Of a stretch of DNA of 23,229 nt, positions 7,985 to 14,837 are shown piece after piece. The DNA comes from CAZASK01 sp964487845. GTDB lineage: Bacteria; Chlamydiota; Chlamydiia; Chlamydiales; FEN-1388. The notes under the pieces were generated by a model that did not search any database, was not told the origin of the DNA, and saw only the letters and a program-made list of their open reading frames with translations. Both the position numbers and the translations under genes were made by a program. Location of the stretch: the NCBI GenBank assembly GCA_964487845.1, contig CAZASK010000025.1, positions 1-23,229 of the forward strand. The letters run 5' to 3'. Every line of letters begins with the position of its first letter. The first letter of the stretch is position 1.

Positions 7985-8716
7985 CTACTCTGCTTGCTGA
8001 AGCCATCTCTCAACAGTAGCTGCAAATTCTGGCTCCTCAGCAAGTGTTTCTACAAAGGCCGCAATCTTGTCGTCTGCAAGCTGTTGCTGGATAAATGTCA
8101 TGAAGCTTACATCGATTTGAAAACGACTTTGATTTTGAACTTCTGGCAGTGAGATGCGCTTGACATAGTTTTCTGTAAAGTCTTCAATGACAGATTCCTT
8201 CGAGTGAAAAAGCTTGCCGTTGATAGCTGATGAAAAGACGACTTTCGTGATAGGCGCCTTTGGTTTGCACTTCAAGGCATATTCCTTGATGACTTCAGGA
8301 TCTTCTGAGATGAAAAAACGCTTCGAGCGCACGCCGCCAGCACGTTCTGTGTTCTCTTTGCACTTCGAAACCCAGTCGTAGATCGCATCTTGAGGATTCG
8401 GGTTTGTGTTGTCAGCAAAGACCTTGCCAGAGAAGGGGCAGATGTAGATTTTTTTGGTCTGGTCGTTGACAGCCGCTGTTTCATAGCCGATCTTGATCTC
8501 AGTTTCACGCCACAGCTTCCCCTCTTTTTCGAGGATGGCAATCGCGCTTTCTAAGCTTTGAAAGACGATCTTCTCTTGGGCAAATACAACAGGCTTCAGA
8601 GAATATCTTTGCTCTACGTAGTAGAGATACGTTTCAATGAGCTCAGGGTGCTTGTGCTGGCTGATATAGCGTTTTAGGACTTGCTTGTGAGCGTCAGAGA
8701 TAGCCAATTTTGTCAT
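7985..8716 (-). CDS. Conserved Chlamydiae-type protein of unknown function (CT538-like)
   Basis: A 243-residue soluble protein without signal peptide or membrane segment. Its place directly before tsaE and its general character match the uncharacterised C. trachomatis CT538 family (DUF2709, assigned from memory). A central segment reads KKIYICPFSGKVFADNTNPNPQDAIYDW (about residues 88-115) and contains one Cys; a second Cys lies in a WVSKCKE segment close behind, but the spacing is not that of an obvious zinc site. The C-terminus is acidic and helical (FVETLAEEPEFAATVERWLQQAE). The ATG at 8716 is preceded by GAGGC. It heads the operon with tsaE, engB and the exonuclease, so a link to translation or nucleic-acid maintenance is possible but unproven. 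Confidence 0.9.
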   Translation of the reverse strand: MTKLAISDAHKQVLKRYISQHKHPELIETYLYYVEQRYSLKPVVFAQEKIVFQSLESAIAILEKEGKLWRETEIKIGYETAAVNDQTKKIYICPFSGKVFADNTNPNPQDAIYDWVSKCKENTERAGGVRSKRFFISEDPEVIKEYALKCKPKAPITKVVFSSAINGKLFHSKESVIEDFTENYVKRISLPEVQNQSRFQIDVSFMTFIQQQLADDKIAAFVETLAEEPEFAATVERWLQQAE

Positions 8717-8819
8717 AGTGCCTCAAAAACAAATTATCGATTTTTCCTCCGCTCTGTGATGTCGCACACTTGTCTTTTGCGAAAGAATTCAAGCGCCTTG
8801 CATCGCGAGTGCGTAGGTA

Positions 8820-8825
8820 ATTATA
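8820..8825 (-). promoter_or_regulatory. Possible -10 element for the CT538-like/tsaE/engB operon
   Basis: In the 155-base gap between argS and the first gene of this block, the minus strand carries a perfect TATAAT (8825-8820), about 104 bases upstream of the start codon at 8716. No good -35 hexamer is found 16-18 bases further upstream. It is therefore only a candidate. No stem-loop terminator for argS was recognised in the same gap. Confidence 0.25.
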
Positions 8826-8871
8826 AAAGGAGTAACTCTATCATGTGTGCGCGTTATGGTTCAAGAGCTAT

Positions 8872-10611
8872 TTACATCTTCTCGAGAGTGTGGATGCCAA
8901 GCAGCTGTAGCCCTGTCGCCAATGTTTTCCCCGTCGCCTCGCAAAGAGCTAGTCGTGATAGCATAGCCTCCGAGCCCTCAACACGGCAGTCTCTGAAGAA
9001 GAGATTGAAAGTCTCTGCAAGAGAGAAGAGGTAGTCAGTAAGGCGGTTCGGCAGAAGATCTTGCGCGACAGATTCCAGTGCTTCAGAAAATTGGCATAAG
9101 CGCAGGGCTAGCTCTATTTCAGACGGGTGTTCGAGTGTGATTGGAGCCGATTGTATTGCGGTGGTGATCTCTAAGCCAATCTTTCGTTTGATGCCTTGCA
9201 CGCGGACATATGAGTATAAGATGAATGCTGCCGTATTGCCCTCAAAGCGCAGCATGCGCTCATAGCTGAAGGTGTAGTCGCTGATGCGATTGCAGCAGAG
9301 GTCAGCATATTTGACAGCTCCGATGCCGAGGACTTTTGCAGTATGCTCAAGAGCAAGTGGGTCGCTGTCGGGGTTTTTCTGCAGAAGAATCTCTTGTGCT
9401 TTTGTGATGGCAGCAGTAAGTAAGTCGAGTAGGCGCTCCGTATCGCCAGAGCGCGTTTTGAATTTCTTTCCATCGCTTCCCAAAACGAGGCCGAAGGGGA
9501 CATGGTCGAGACGTACCTTCTGTGGGTCAAGATATCCTGCCTTTTCAGCTGCCTTGAAGATCATCTGAAAATGCACCGCTTGCCCAGCATCGGTTACATA
9601 AATGATGCGATCTGCATGCTCTGTATGGACGCGCTGGTAGATAGCCGCCATGTCTGTGGTGTCGTAGTTATAGCCACCATCTGATTTTTGCACCATGAGC
9701 GGCAGCGTGTTTCCTTCTCGATTCGTAAAGCCTTCGAGGAAGACGCATTTTGCTCCTTCACAGAGCGTGACAAGCCCTTTTTTTTCTAGATCTGAAACAA
9801 TGTCAGGAAGCATGGGATTGTAAAACGACTCGCCTCGCTCTTGGAGGGTGACACCGAGGATGTCATAGATTTCTTGGTAGGCGATGCGTGATGTATTGCA
9901 GATCGCAGTCCAGTAGGCAAGGGTAGTTTTTTCTCCAGCTTGGAGGCTCACGACTTCAGCTTGCGCCCTTTTTTTAAAGGCTTCATCTTCATCAAATTTT
10001 TTCTTTGCAAGCTTGTAATAGCTGACAAGTTCTGGAAGGCTACATTCTGGCTTGAGATTATGCTCTTTTATATAGGCAATAAGCATGCCAAATGAGGTGC
10101 CCCAGTCTCCGATATGGTTGAGTCTCAAGACATCTTGCCCTAAAAACTCGAAGATGCGCGCAAGACAATCGCCAATAATGGTTGATCTGAGGTGGCCTAC
10201 ATGCATCTCTTTTGCGGTGTTTGGAGATGAAAAGTCGATGACGATGCGTTGGCTTTTTTCAGTTCGGATGGCCAGATGCGGGTCTTGAAGACTGAGATGC
10301 ACCATCTCAGCTAAGTATGATGGATGGATGGTGATGTTGATAAATCCATTGCCAGCGATCTCTACTTTGCTGATGAGAGTTTTATATTCTATCTTTTGGG
10401 CGATGAGTTCGGCGATAGCCTTCGGCGCTTTTTGTACTATCTTCGCAAGCTTCATGGCGCTATTGCATTGGTAATGGCCAAACTGCGCGTGTGTGCTGAC
10501 GGTGACCTCTGCTGCCTTCAACTTTTCAGGAATATCGGGGAAAAGAGAAGAGATCGCTGCAGAGCAGGCGGCGGCAACATGGGTTTGCAGAGTGTGGGCG
10601 ATATAACGCAT
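8872..10611 (-). CDS. argS: Arginyl-tRNA synthetase
   Basis: Class I aminoacyl-tRNA synthetase charging tRNA-Arg. From ATG 10611 it is 579 residues, very close to the E. coli enzyme. The N-terminal additional domain includes FGHYQCN (44-50); the HIGH-type motif is SPNTAKEMHVGHLRST (129-144); the degenerate KMSKS region is KFKTRSGDT in the second half; the C-terminal helical anticodon-binding domain ends in LQLLGIHTLEKM. The frame opens 13 codons earlier, but those codons hold the AAGAGGAG ribosome site, which lies about 10-12 bases before ATG 10611. It follows murA and a small membrane-protein gene, with only a short gap, and is probably co-transcribed. The argS-murA neighbourhood is also found in C. 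trachomatis (CT454-455). Confidence 0.97.
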   Translation of the reverse strand: MRYIAHTLQTHVAAACSAAISSLFPDIPEKLKAAEVTVSTHAQFGHYQCNSAMKLAKIVQKAPKAIAELIAQKIEYKTLISKVEIAGNGFINITIHPSYLAEMVHLSLQDPHLAIRTEKSQRIVIDFSSPNTAKEMHVGHLRSTIIGDCLARIFEFLGQDVLRLNHIGDWGTSFGMLIAYIKEHNLKPECSLPELVSYYKLAKKKFDEDEAFKKRAQAEVVSLQAGEKTTLAYWTAICNTSRIAYQEIYDILGVTLQERGESFYNPMLPDIVSDLEKKGLVTLCEGAKCVFLEGFTNREGNTLPLMVQKSDGGYNYDTTDMAAIYQRVHTEHADRIIYVTDAGQAVHFQMIFKAAEKAGYLDPQKVRLDHVPFGLVLGSDGKKFKTRSGDTERLLDLLTAAITKAQEILLQKNPDSDPLALEHTAKVLGIGAVKYADLCCNRISDYTFSYERMLRFEGNTAAFILYSYVRVQGIKRKIGLEITTAIQSAPITLEHPSEIELALRLCQFSEALESVAQDLLPNRLTDYLFSLAETFNLFFRDCRVEGSEAMLSRLALCEATGKTLATGLQLLGIHTLEKM

Positions 10612-10687
10612 GATGAAGAGTGCTCCTCTTATATAATAGGCACAAATCATCTCTTAAAATTGAATTTAGGACAACGTCTTATGTGTC

Positions 10688-11356
10688 TTAATCGTTTGAC
10701 TTCTTCTTGTCCAAAGTATCGAGTATTAAATGATCCAAAATTTTAAGATCAGTATTGTATGGATTGTTTTTCATCACCGTTTGAACATGTTTTCTCATTC
10801 GAATGAGTTCATTGGTGGGTATGTTCTTTGCTTGTATTTTAAATTGAGGCAAAGATTTCTTTGCTTTTTCAGGGTTTGATATCCACTTCGATACCATTTT
10901 TTTGAAGGCGGCCATTTCATCGCTGCCGCGAATAATCGAGCTTACACAGGCAATGCAGCCAAATGCAGGGGCTGCTAAGAGAGCTCCTGCTATGAGTAGG
11001 TTTTCGTTTTCAAATCGGCGTCCCTTGCCTTCGAAAAATGTATCCTCGCCTGTCATTATTCCTTCATTCATTTCTCCTATCTTTCCCAGATGGAATAACA
11101 CCCCTCCAGTAATGGTAAAAGGCAGCAATCCAATAGAAAGTGCTCCGAGAAATAGCGCGCCAAGAGCAACGCCTGCCGTTTTCAACCCAGAAAGAAAAGC
11201 ATCGCCCCATTTGGGCCGGGTAAGAGCTGTGATCTTCTCGGATGAAAACTCTCTACTCGATGTTGGAAGAATGTGTAGTTGGTCAGAGAGCCCGCGATTT
11301 TTGAGATGTGGGTTGTTCTTTGTCAGATTTTCAATGATCGATGGGTCTATATTCAT
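10688..11356 (-). CDS. Hypothetical membrane protein with Inc-like hydrophobic hairpin
   Basis: A 222-residue protein I cannot assign to a family. It has a hydrophilic N-terminus (1-57), a long hydrophobic stretch at about 59-92 with a central LLP turn that could form a two-helix hairpin, a polar segment containing EGKGRRFENEN (109-119), a second hydrophobic segment at about 119-142, and a basic, helical C-terminal tail. No cleavable signal peptide is seen. Paired transmembrane helices with a short turn are the hallmark of chlamydial inclusion-membrane (Inc) proteins, so an Inc or other type III substrate is one possibility; an ordinary inner-membrane protein is the alternative. It lies 17 bases after murA, with GGAG about 11 bases before ATG 11356, and before argS, hence inside an operon of essential genes. 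Confidence 0.85.
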   Translation of the reverse strand: MNIDPSIIENLTKNNPHLKNRGLSDQLHILPTSSREFSSEKITALTRPKWGDAFLSGLKTAGVALGALFLGALSIGLLPFTITGGVLFHLGKIGEMNEGIMTGEDTFFEGKGRRFENENLLIAGALLAAPAFGCIACVSSIIRGSDEMAAFKKMVSKWISNPEKAKKSLPQFKIQAKNIPTNELIRMRKHVQTVMKNNPYNTDLKILDHLILDTLDKKKSND

Positions 11357-11373
11357 TGGCTAGGTATCTCCAG

Positions 11374-12825
11374 CTATAAGATATCATCTTCGTTTATAGA
11401 AAGGGCATGGCCTGCAAAAAATGGTTTCTTCTGCGCAAAAAGATCACCCTGAATGCACTCATCACGTGGTATGTTTTTTTCTTGTGCGACACGTCTAATA
11501 TCCGCACCAAGAGTCTCCAGCTTGTGTACGAGCTTTTCATAGCCGCGGTCGATAAAGTGAAGTCCTGATATAGAGCTTTCTTCCGGGGTCGTGAGCGCTG
11601 CCATGACGTAGGCAAAGCCTGCTCGTAAGTCGGGGATGTGAATCGCCTTTCCAGAAAGTGGGGTCGGGCCCTTTACTGCGATGCTATGATAAAAGCTGTG
11701 AGATGCAAAGCGACAGCTCTTTCCTCCAAGACACTGTTTGAATGGGAAGATATCGGCTCCCATCTCTTTTAAAGCCTCAGTAAATCCAAAACGATTTTCA
11801 TATACTGTTTCATGAACAATAGAGACCCCAGAGGCTTGTGTGAGTAGAACACAAAAAGGAGGTTGCCAATCTGTCATAAAGCCTGGGTGGACATCTGTTT
11901 CAAGATGCAGGCCGCCTTGGAGTGGTCCATCATAGTAAAATTCGATGCCATCTTTTTTCACAGAAAAGCCGCCGCCAAGCTCTCGTAGCTTATTTAAAAA
12001 GGTGATCATATCACCATGGCGAGCTCCTTTTACAAAGATGCGTCCTTTTGTTCCTATAGCTGCCATTCCAAAAGAGGCCGACTCGATACGATCAGGCAAT
12101 ACGGTGTGTTCTACCTCATGAAAATGGCGCACTCCCTGAATGCGTATTGTTCTGTCAACGTCTAGTGAGATGTTGGCTCCTAGCTTTTGAAGAAACAAGA
12201 TGAGGTCTACAATTTCGGGCTCTATGGCTGCATTTTTGATAACCGTACTTCCACGTGCGGTGACAGCAGCCATAATGCTATTTTCAGTAGCGCCAATAGA
12301 TGGATAGGGCAACTCTATAAGAGCTCCACGAAGACCTGTATGAGCATGAGCAAAGTAGGCGCTCTCTCGCTTCATCTCTCTGAGTTCGATGGTTGCACCA
12401 AGTTGCCGTAAGGCATCGAGGTGGAATTCCACAGATCGCATGCCGATCTTACAGCCGCCCACAGTAGGCACGATGATATCTTCTTCTGTGCGGCCAAGTA
12501 AAGCGCCAATCATCAAGATGGGAATTCGATTTGATCCAGAAAAGCGCTGAGGGATATAGGAAGTTTTCAGCTCTTTGGTCTCTATTTGTAAGATGCCTTC
12601 ATCCTTATTCCAGTGCACCTGTGAGCCCATTTCTTGACAGAGCGCTACAGTGACTTCAACATCGCCAATATCGGGAACGTTGTGAAATGTGCACTTTTTG
12701 TCAGAAAGGAGTGAGGCCACCAACAACTTGGTGATTGCATTTTTTGCGCCAGCTGCTTTTACTTCTCCTATTAAGGGTGTGCCGCCCCTAATTTGAAGAA
12801 TTTCTAATGTGTTGTTTTTCTTCAT
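11374..12825 (-). CDS. murA: UDP-N-acetylglucosamine 1-carboxyvinyltransferase
   Basis: First committed enzyme of peptidoglycan precursor synthesis; it transfers enolpyruvate from PEP to UDP-GlcNAc in the cytoplasm. Family residues seen: GAKNA with Lys28-Asn29, the catalytic loop VGGCKIGMRS with Cys125, TDWQ with Asp319, and DLRAG with Arg401, corresponding to Lys22/Asn23, Cys115, Asp305 and Arg397 of the E. coli enzyme. Cys125 matters because Chlamydia MurA is reported to have Asp there and to be fosfomycin-resistant. At 483 residues it is about 60 longer than E. coli MurA: about 10 extra N-terminal residues, some internal additions, and a tail of about 35 residues after the usual end (GADIRRVAQ). 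No clear ribosome site precedes ATG 12825. It heads the murA - membrane protein - argS block. Confidence 0.96.
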   Translation of the reverse strand: MKKNNTLEILQIRGGTPLIGEVKAAGAKNAITKLLVASLLSDKKCTFHNVPDIGDVEVTVALCQEMGSQVHWNKDEGILQIETKELKTSYIPQRFSGSNRIPILMIGALLGRTEEDIIVPTVGGCKIGMRSVEFHLDALRQLGATIELREMKRESAYFAHAHTGLRGALIELPYPSIGATENSIMAAVTARGSTVIKNAAIEPEIVDLILFLQKLGANISLDVDRTIRIQGVRHFHEVEHTVLPDRIESASFGMAAIGTKGRIFVKGARHGDMITFLNKLRELGGGFSVKKDGIEFYYDGPLQGGLHLETDVHPGFMTDWQPPFCVLLTQASGVSIVHETVYENRFGFTEALKEMGADIFPFKQCLGGKSCRFASHSFYHSIAVKGPTPLSGKAIHIPDLRAGFAYVMAALTTPEESSISGLHFIDRGYEKLVHKLETLGADIRRVAQEKNIPRDECIQGDLFAQKKPFFAGHALSINEDDIL

Positions 12826-13037
12826 GTTTTGTATCGCAAATAATAAATCAAGATTCTTTACCTTTTGTAACGACTTTCAAGCTTTAAGGCAATTTAGAAA
12901 TTAAAAAATCTTAACTCATTGAAAACGAGTGGGTTATGAATAATTGAGAATAATTTATATAAAATTTCATCATTCAATCCTTGCTATTTAGAATCAAAAC
13001 TATTAGATTTTTATATTCGCTCATGTTTTGAGTGTGT

Positions 13038-13102
13038 ATAAAAAGCGAGCGAGAAAAGTTTTTCGAAAACTAACCAAACGCGTGCACAGCTGATAAAAAG
13101 CG
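13038..13102. repeat. Repeated 10-mer upstream of the Npt1-like gene
   Basis: ATAAAAAGCG occurs at 13038-13047 and at 13093-13102, exactly 55 bases apart, between the candidate promoter and the start codon of the transporter gene. It could be a paired binding site for a regulator. With an A-run in the word, chance recurrence is not excluded. Confidence 0.35.
13057..13071. repeat. Short palindrome in the NTT leader
   Basis: AGTTTT at 13057-13062 pairs with AAAACT at 13066-13071 around a three-base centre. It lies between the two copies of the repeated 10-mer and may be an operator. No regulator can be named. Confidence 0.3.
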
Positions 13103-13112
13103 TTCGCTTTTT
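13095..13112. repeat. 18-base perfect palindrome before the Npt1-like start
   Basis: AAAAAGCG (13095-13102) is followed by TT and then CGCTTTTT (13105-13112), a perfect inverted repeat about 30 bases before ATG 13143. As RNA it could fold with a GTTC tetraloop and is followed by one more T and then C, so it is a weak attenuator candidate; as DNA it could be an operator. The left arm includes most of the second 10-mer repeat. Confidence 0.4.
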
Positions 13113-13142
13113 TCATATGTGCAGCAATTAAACGGAGTTGCT

Positions 13143-14654
13143 ATGGCACAAGACGTAACCAAAGATTTTAGCAGGTGGCGTGCCTTTTTTTGGCCGGTAC
13201 ATGCATTTGAACTGAAGAAAATTTTGCCGATGTTTTTCATGTTCTTTTTTATTTCATTTAACTACACGATCTTAAGAGATACAAAAGATACTTTGATCGT
13301 AACTTCAGCAGGTGCGGAAGCGATTCCCTTCTTGAAGGTGTATGGTGTGGTTCCAGCAGCGATTATCTTCATGATCATCTATGCAAAGTTAAGTAACATG
13401 CTTTCTAAAGAGCATCTGTTTTACACAACAATTATTCCGTTCTTAGTGTTTTTCGGCTTGTTTGCGACAGTTATCTATCCAAACAATGCTCTTCTTCGTC
13501 CAGATGCGCTCTGCGATTCATGGAAGACAATTCTTCCAGCAGGTCTTGGCGGTCTTGTCGAGTGCATCAGAAACTGGCCTTACTCTTTGTTTTACATCTT
13601 AGCTGAACTGTGGGGAAGCGTTGTTCTTTCTCTGCTCTTCTGGGGTTTTGCAAACGATATTACAAAAGTTGGCGAAGCAAAGCGCTTTTACAGCTTGTTT
13701 GGTCTAGGTGCAAACCTGGCTCTTCTCTTCTCAGGTCCTGCCATCGTATACGTATCTGACATCAGAAAGTATCTTCCTGTTGGTGTAGATGCATGGCAAG
13801 TTTCTTTGAACTATCTCATGGGTATGGTTGTTATTGCAGGTCTCTGCGTGATTCTATCCTACTACTGGATCAATAAGAATGTGCTCACCGACCCTCGATT
13901 CTATAATCCAGATGAGCTCGTGAAGAAGAAGAAAGATAAGCCAAAAATGTCGGTCGGCCAGAGCTTTAAGTATCTTCTCACATCTCCCTATATCCTATGC
14001 CTAGCGCTTCTCGTTATCGCATATGGTATCTGCATCAACCTCGTTGAAGTAACATGGAAGAGCCAGTTGAAATTGCAATATCCAGATGCGAATGACTACA
14101 GCACATTCATGGGCTACTTCTCAACAATTATCGGAGCTGTTACTATTGTCATGATGCTTTTCGTTGGCGGTAACGCTATTCGTAAAGGCTGGGGTTTTGC
14201 TGCAATGATCACACCTGTTGTATTGCTTATCACAGGAACTGGATTTTTTGCCTTCGTGCTATTCAGAGACCAACTCGCTGGATATATTGCCATGATGGGG
14301 ACATCACCTCTTATGCTTGCAGTTATCTTCGGTGCTGCTCAAAATATCATGAGCAAATCTGCAAAGTACTCACTCTTTGATCCAACGAAAGAGATGGCTT
14401 ATATTCCTCTTGATCAGGAAGCAAAGGTGAAAGGAAAGGCAGCAATCGACGTTGTAGGTGCACGGCTTGGTAAATCTGGCGGTTCATTTGTACAACAAGG
14501 TCTTCTGCTGACATTTGGATCTTTAGCTGCTATCACTCCATACATTGCTGTCATCCTCTTTGTGATTATTGCAATATGGATCGTTGCAGTGCGAGTCCTG
14601 AACAAGAAGTTTGTGCAGCTTACAGCTGAGAAGTCATCTGCAAAAGGTGGCTAA
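13143..14654 (+). CDS. Npt1-like ADP/ATP translocase (NTT family), paralogue 3
   Basis: A 503-residue polytopic membrane protein. Compared with the two paralogues at 221 and 3212, it carries the landmark words I associate with chlamydial Npt1 ATP/ADP antiporters: ILRDTKDTLIVTS (residues 43-55), AELWGSVVLS, INLVEVTWKSQLK, KEMAYIPLDQEAKVKGKAAIDVVGARLGKSGGS. It would exchange host ATP for bacterial ADP across the inner membrane, the energy-parasitism function. The segment after TLIVTS is one residue shorter than in the paralogues (AGAEAIPF). Start: ATG 13143 has CGGAG five bases upstream; a GTG at 13119 would add eight residues without support. It is monocistronic by appearance, with a long leader and a strong terminator at 14683-14726. 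Substrate assignment is inference from motif resemblance. Confidence 0.95.
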   Translation: MAQDVTKDFSRWRAFFWPVHAFELKKILPMFFMFFFISFNYTILRDTKDTLIVTSAGAEAIPFLKVYGVVPAAIIFMIIYAKLSNMLSKEHLFYTTIIPFLVFFGLFATVIYPNNALLRPDALCDSWKTILPAGLGGLVECIRNWPYSLFYILAELWGSVVLSLLFWGFANDITKVGEAKRFYSLFGLGANLALLFSGPAIVYVSDIRKYLPVGVDAWQVSLNYLMGMVVIAGLCVILSYYWINKNVLTDPRFYNPDELVKKKKDKPKMSVGQSFKYLLTSPYILCLALLVIAYGICINLVEVTWKSQLKLQYPDANDYSTFMGYFSTIIGAVTIVMMLFVGGNAIRKGWGFAAMITPVVLLITGTGFFAFVLFRDQLAGYIAMMGTSPLMLAVIFGAAQNIMSKSAKYSLFDPTKEMAYIPLDQEAKVKGKAAIDVVGARLGKSGGSFVQQGLLLTFGSLAAITPYIAVILFVIIAIWIVAVRVLNKKFVQLTAEKSSAKGG

Positions 14655-14682
14655 GCGTCTGTAGTTCGCATTTTGCTTATTC

Positions 14683-14726
14683 AACCCGCAAGTGAAACTC
14701 TTTAGGGATCACTTGCGGGTTTTTTT
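14683..14726 (+). terminator. Intrinsic terminator after the Npt1-like gene
   Basis: A perfect 13-base inverted repeat, AACCCGCAAGTGA at 14683-14695 and TCACTTGCGGGTT at 14709-14721, with a 13-base loop and an uninterrupted T run at 14720-14726. It begins 28 bases after the transporter stop codon and separates this gene from secDF. Confidence 0.95.
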
Positions 14727-14837
14727 GATTAGACTTTTTCCCAAACAAAGCGAATTTCGAAAGAAGTCTATTGTAGAGATCGAAAAGAACTGGTAGTCTC
14801 TCACCAAATTTTGTATGAAGACAAAGGCATTTTCAAG

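Larger units (their letters stand above)
12826..13142. promoter_or_regulatory. 317-base divergent control region between murA and the Npt1-like gene
   Basis: This A+T-rich stretch holds no gene. It must contain the start signals for leftward murA and rightward NTT. On the plus strand, TTGCTA (12981-12986), a 17-base spacer and TAGATT (13004-13009) form a moderate promoter candidate (4/6 at each box). Closer to the transporter, ATAAAAAGCG is repeated at 13038-13047 and 13093-13102, and two palindromes are present at 13057-13071 and 13095-13112. On the minus strand several weak hexamers occur but none is convincing. Confidence 0.5.

Noticed and set aside
8843..9034. Rightward open frame with AAAAGGAG (8825-8832) ten bases before ATG 8843
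   Set aside because: Nearly all of it is antisense to the conserved C-terminal part of argS, and its translation has no recognisable character. The ribosome-site match is probably chance.
12826..13142. tRNA or small stable RNA gene in the long intergenic region
   Set aside because: No cloverleaf, no T-loop GTTCRA with matching stems, and no terminator-ended structured RNA was recognised; the region is mostly A+T with short palindromes.
14655..14837. Clear promoter for secDF after the terminator
   Set aside because: Only a weak TATTGT at 14769-14774 without an acceptable -35 was found, so no promoter is claimed although one must exist after such a strong terminator.
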